NCBI GenBank assembly: GCA_026400835.1
Contig: JAPLOA010000057.1
Location: 1 to 64,000 of the forward strand
DNA: 64,000 nucleotides
Direction: 5' to 3'
DNA from: Planctomycetales bacterium
GTDB taxonomy: Bacteria; Planctomycetota; Planctomycetia; Planctomycetales; Planctomycetaceae
Shown one piece after another: positions 61,871 through 64,000 of the stretch (position 1 is its first letter; each line of letters starts with the position of its first letter). A model generated the notes under the pieces. The model had not been told where the DNA came from. It did no database searches and worked only from the letters and a program-made list of their open reading frames with translations. Position numbers and translations under genes: made by a program.

Positions 61871-62782
61871 ATGAAGCCCGCATTGATCCAGCTTCAGAGT
61901 TATTCCCAGGTGTTTGTGGAGTCCAGGGTTTTGAAACGAACCGTATTCATTACAGGCACGAGTTCCGGACTGGGGCTTTCGTTGGTGCGATATTTTGCGG
62001 AACGAGGCTGGAATGTGGCCGCCACAATGCGTCGCATCGATCGCATGAACTTGTTCGCAGACCTGCCCTCCGTCCATGTGATTCCAATGGAGCTGACTGA
62101 TGCGGATTCCGCCGTTGAAGCACTCCAGACTGCTCTTCGACACTTTGGACGCATTGATGTGCTCGTCAACAACGCTGGTTATTGCCTGCTGGGGCCACTC
62201 GAGGCGACATCCATGGAACAAATTCGTCAGCAATATGAAACGAACGTCTTTGGTCTCATGAATATGATCAAAATCTGTCTGCCGCATTTTCGCGAAGCGG
62301 GCGGCGGACGCATTATCAATATTGCATCCATTAGTGCGGATATCGGTTATCCGTTTGTCTCTTCCTATGCAGCAACAAAGGCTGCCGTTGCGATGCTTTC
62401 TGAAGTCCTGAATGTTGAACTGCACGAAGCCGGCGTTCAGGTGAAGGCGATTCATCCGGGATTGTTCGAAACGGAGATCTTCGACTCAGACAAACTACAG
62501 ACTTCCCGCGAGATGCCTCGGGCGTATCGGCCGCTCAGCGATCGCTTCACCGCCCTGCAGAATTCCTTTCCCGCGGGAAATCCGGAAGACTGTGCTCGCG
62601 TTGTCTTTCGGGCAGCCAACGACAACCGCCCTGATCGCGTTCATTATTACGCAGGCCGCGATGCCACGCTCCTGCGGCGACTCAAAAGATTGCTTGGCCC
62701 CGAATCCGCGTTCTCGATGATCAAGAACATCTTTATTCACGGTCCGAGCTGGTGGATGAAATGGTTGTTTCCGACGAAGTGA
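61871..62782 (+). CDS. SDR family NAD(P)-dependent oxidoreductase
   Basis: 303 residues from ATG 61871. A TTG 20 codons later sits right before the core (KRTVFITGTSSGLG) and is a possible start. Classical SDR features: TGTSSGLGLSLV near 29-40, DVLVNNAGYCLLGPLEA near 95-111, IINIASISADIG with the catalytic Ser, and SSYAATKAAV with Tyr/Lys near 160. The C-terminal 40 residues are basic and hydrophobic (RRLKRLLGPE...WWMKWLF), suggesting membrane association. This resembles short-chain dehydrogenases with lipid substrates, but the substrate is unknown. Confidence 0.85.
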   Translation: MKPALIQLQSYSQVFVESRVLKRTVFITGTSSGLGLSLVRYFAERGWNVAATMRRIDRMNLFADLPSVHVIPMELTDADSAVEALQTALRHFGRIDVLVNNAGYCLLGPLEATSMEQIRQQYETNVFGLMNMIKICLPHFREAGGGRIINIASISADIGYPFVSSYAATKAAVAMLSEVLNVELHEAGVQVKAIHPGLFETEIFDSDKLQTSREMPRAYRPLSDRFTALQNSFPAGNPEDCARVVFRAANDNRPDRVHYYAGRDATLLRRLKRLLGPESAFSMIKNIFIHGPSWWMKWLFPTK

Positions 62783-63269
62783 ATGTTTCCATGATCTGAT
62801 AATGTGGCCATCTCGCTCCGCCGAGATGAGCCTTGTACGCTGCACGTTGTATTGCCAATACCGGCCGCGACTCTCACGATAGCGCTCGTGAAGTTGCATT
62901 GAGAATTGGACCTGAGCCTTATCCGTGACAGGCTAGATGCAAGGCCTCGTCTCGACGGAGCGAGACGGCTACTTTGTTATGCCCTCCTGAACCGTAGCCT
63001 GCTCCGCAACAAAACGCTGGCCTGTGAATCCTTAATCTGCCAGCAAAGACTTTCGCAGGGTGGCCATGTGGCGATTCTACACGCCCGATATGCATCCGTT
63101 TTCCGAAGGCCACTGCGATGTCCGGTCTCATTCGTTGGTGAGTTGCTGCTTTGATCGGGATTTTCGGGGCGATTGCTGATGGTGAACTTCGCACAGGGGA
63201 ATGTGTCCATTAAACTTCGCGATTCGATTCCGTAGTCCAGATTTGTCTCATTGCCCCGGAGAGTATTCG
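62783..63269. other. Intergenic region with R6 repeats
   Basis: 487 bp without a gene. Contains the two facing R6 units. Confidence 0.5.
62807..62972. repeat. Inverted pair of repeat family R6
   Basis: catctcgctccgccgagatg at about 62809-62828 and gtctcgacggagcgagac at about 62949-62966 are related hairpins (common core tctcg-cggagcgag) in opposite orientation, about 115 bp apart. Each is itself a short stem-loop. Confidence 0.65.
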
Positions 63270-64000
63270 ATGACGCAGGTCGCTGGGTCCAAAAGCCAGG
63301 CCACGATTGATCTTTTTGACCAGTATGTCATTCCAAATTATCGTCGGTATCCGATTGCTCTTGTCCGCGGTGAAGGTTCACATGTCTGGGACGCTGACGG
63401 TCGTCGATTTCTTGACCTGTTCCCGGGCTCCGCCAGCCGTCGTTAAGGCCATTCAGGAGCAGGCGGCAAAGCTGATTCATATCCCGAACACCTGGTACAT
63501 GGAAGAACAAGGACGATTTGCCGAGTTCCTGTGTGCTCGCAGCTTCGGCAAGGCATTCTTCTGTAACAGTGGCGCGGAAGCCAACGAAGCCGCCATCAAG
63601 CTGGCACGTCTCCATGGATCGGCTCAGGGGCGTTTTCGTATCATCACTTTTGAGCACGGATTTCACGGTCGCACGTTTGGTGCTTTGACCGCAACTGCTC
63701 AGCCAAAGTACCACGAAGGACTCGGTCCAATGCTGGCCGGCTTTCGATATTCCAAGGTGAACGACATCGAAGGCGTCAAAAGCCTGATCGATAACGAAAC
63801 TGCCGCCATCATGATTGAACCGATTCAGGGCGAAGGCGGCGTACGAATTCCAGAGCCCGGTTTTCTGCAGGCTCTGCGAGATCTCTGCGACGAACATGGC
63901 CTGCTGCTGATCTTTGACGAAGTGCAGACTGGCATGGGGCGAACCGGAACGTGGTTTGCCTATCAGCAGACCGGCGTTAAGCCCGATGTGATCACGATGG
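63270..64000 (+). pseudogene. argD: Acetylornithine-type aminotransferase (argD), frameshifted; runs off the window
   Basis: Class III PLP aminotransferase. Residues 1-53 from ATG 63270 look normal ([33 protein letters not shown]). The frame then shifts near 63429 and stops at 63446. The sequence resumes in the +1 frame at 63430 ([28 protein letters not shown]) and continues to the window end with [48 protein letters not shown] and [20 protein letters not shown] segment like WGCNLLGHC is missing between FPG and PPAVV: about 26 bases lost. This is either a broken gene or an assembly error; the rest is well conserved. Confidence 0.85.

Overview
The window looks like chromosomal DNA of a planctomycete (Planctomycetales/Planctomycetaceae-like; genus not determinable by eye). 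The diagnostic content is DUF1501 and DUF1549/DUF1553 proteins, a c-type cytochrome fused to WD40 repeats, a pre-peptidase (PPC) domain protein, a membrane MutS-like ATPase, an FlgG-like secreted protein, mostly short operons on both strands, and many short palindromic repeats between genes. I see no rRNA, tRNA, CRISPR array, phage or transposase gene. Base composition is moderately GC-rich throughout and no large island stands out.

Layout. 0.2-3.4 kb: a probable sugar-acid catabolic group (FAH-family enzyme and SDR on minus, divergent zinc alcohol dehydrogenase). 3.5-6.7 kb (minus): orphan ParA ATPase, cupin protein and CTP synthase. 7-9.9 kb: small membrane proteins, a secreted esterase-like hydrolase, a small hypothetical protein and a DUF2314-like protein coupled to a lone DUF1501 protein. 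11.9-14.8 kb (plus): M20 peptidase and an N,N-dimethylformamidase-like protein. 14.9-15.7 kb: a cysteine-rich Flp-pilin-like protein. 16.6-22.9 kb: nucleotide-sugar epimerase, EamA transporter, GCS2-type ligase and two TPM-domain membrane proteins. 23.5-29.9 kb: rpsO-pnp, then a soluble histidine kinase, an NtrC-type regulator and a membrane-anchored hydrolase. 30.1-33.1 kb: a tight three-gene operon (FlgG-like secreted protein, thioredoxin, phosphotransferase-like protein). 33.3-37.3 kb (minus): a KAP-like membrane NTPase and a membrane MutS-like ATPase. 37.5-44.1 kb: a Clp-N/ThiD2/ThiE fusion, ComF, DUF2200, a zinc-ribbon membrane protein, YgfZ and quinone oxidoreductase. 44.3-48.7 kb (minus): ribosomal protein S1, a PD40 fragment and a phospholipase-C-fold/DUF4332 fusion. 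49.2-58.7 kb (minus): a four-gene planctomycete cassette (DUF1501, PPC, DUF1549/1553, cytochrome-WD40-coiled coil) behind a good promoter candidate. 59-64 kb: an HtrA-like protease, a secreted endonuclease/exonuclease/phosphatase protein, an SDR and the start of an argD-type aminotransferase that appears to carry a 26-bp frameshifting deletion.

The most notable items are three unusual domain architectures (Clp-N + thiamine synthase; Zn-phospholipase-C fold + helix-hairpin-helix DUF4332; a signal-peptide-bearing FlgG-like protein in an operon with a thioredoxin), the broken argD, and at least six families of dispersed palindromic repeats. One ~250-bp family has terminal inverted repeats and resembles a miniature mobile element. 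Assignments rest on reading motifs by eye; no database search was possible.
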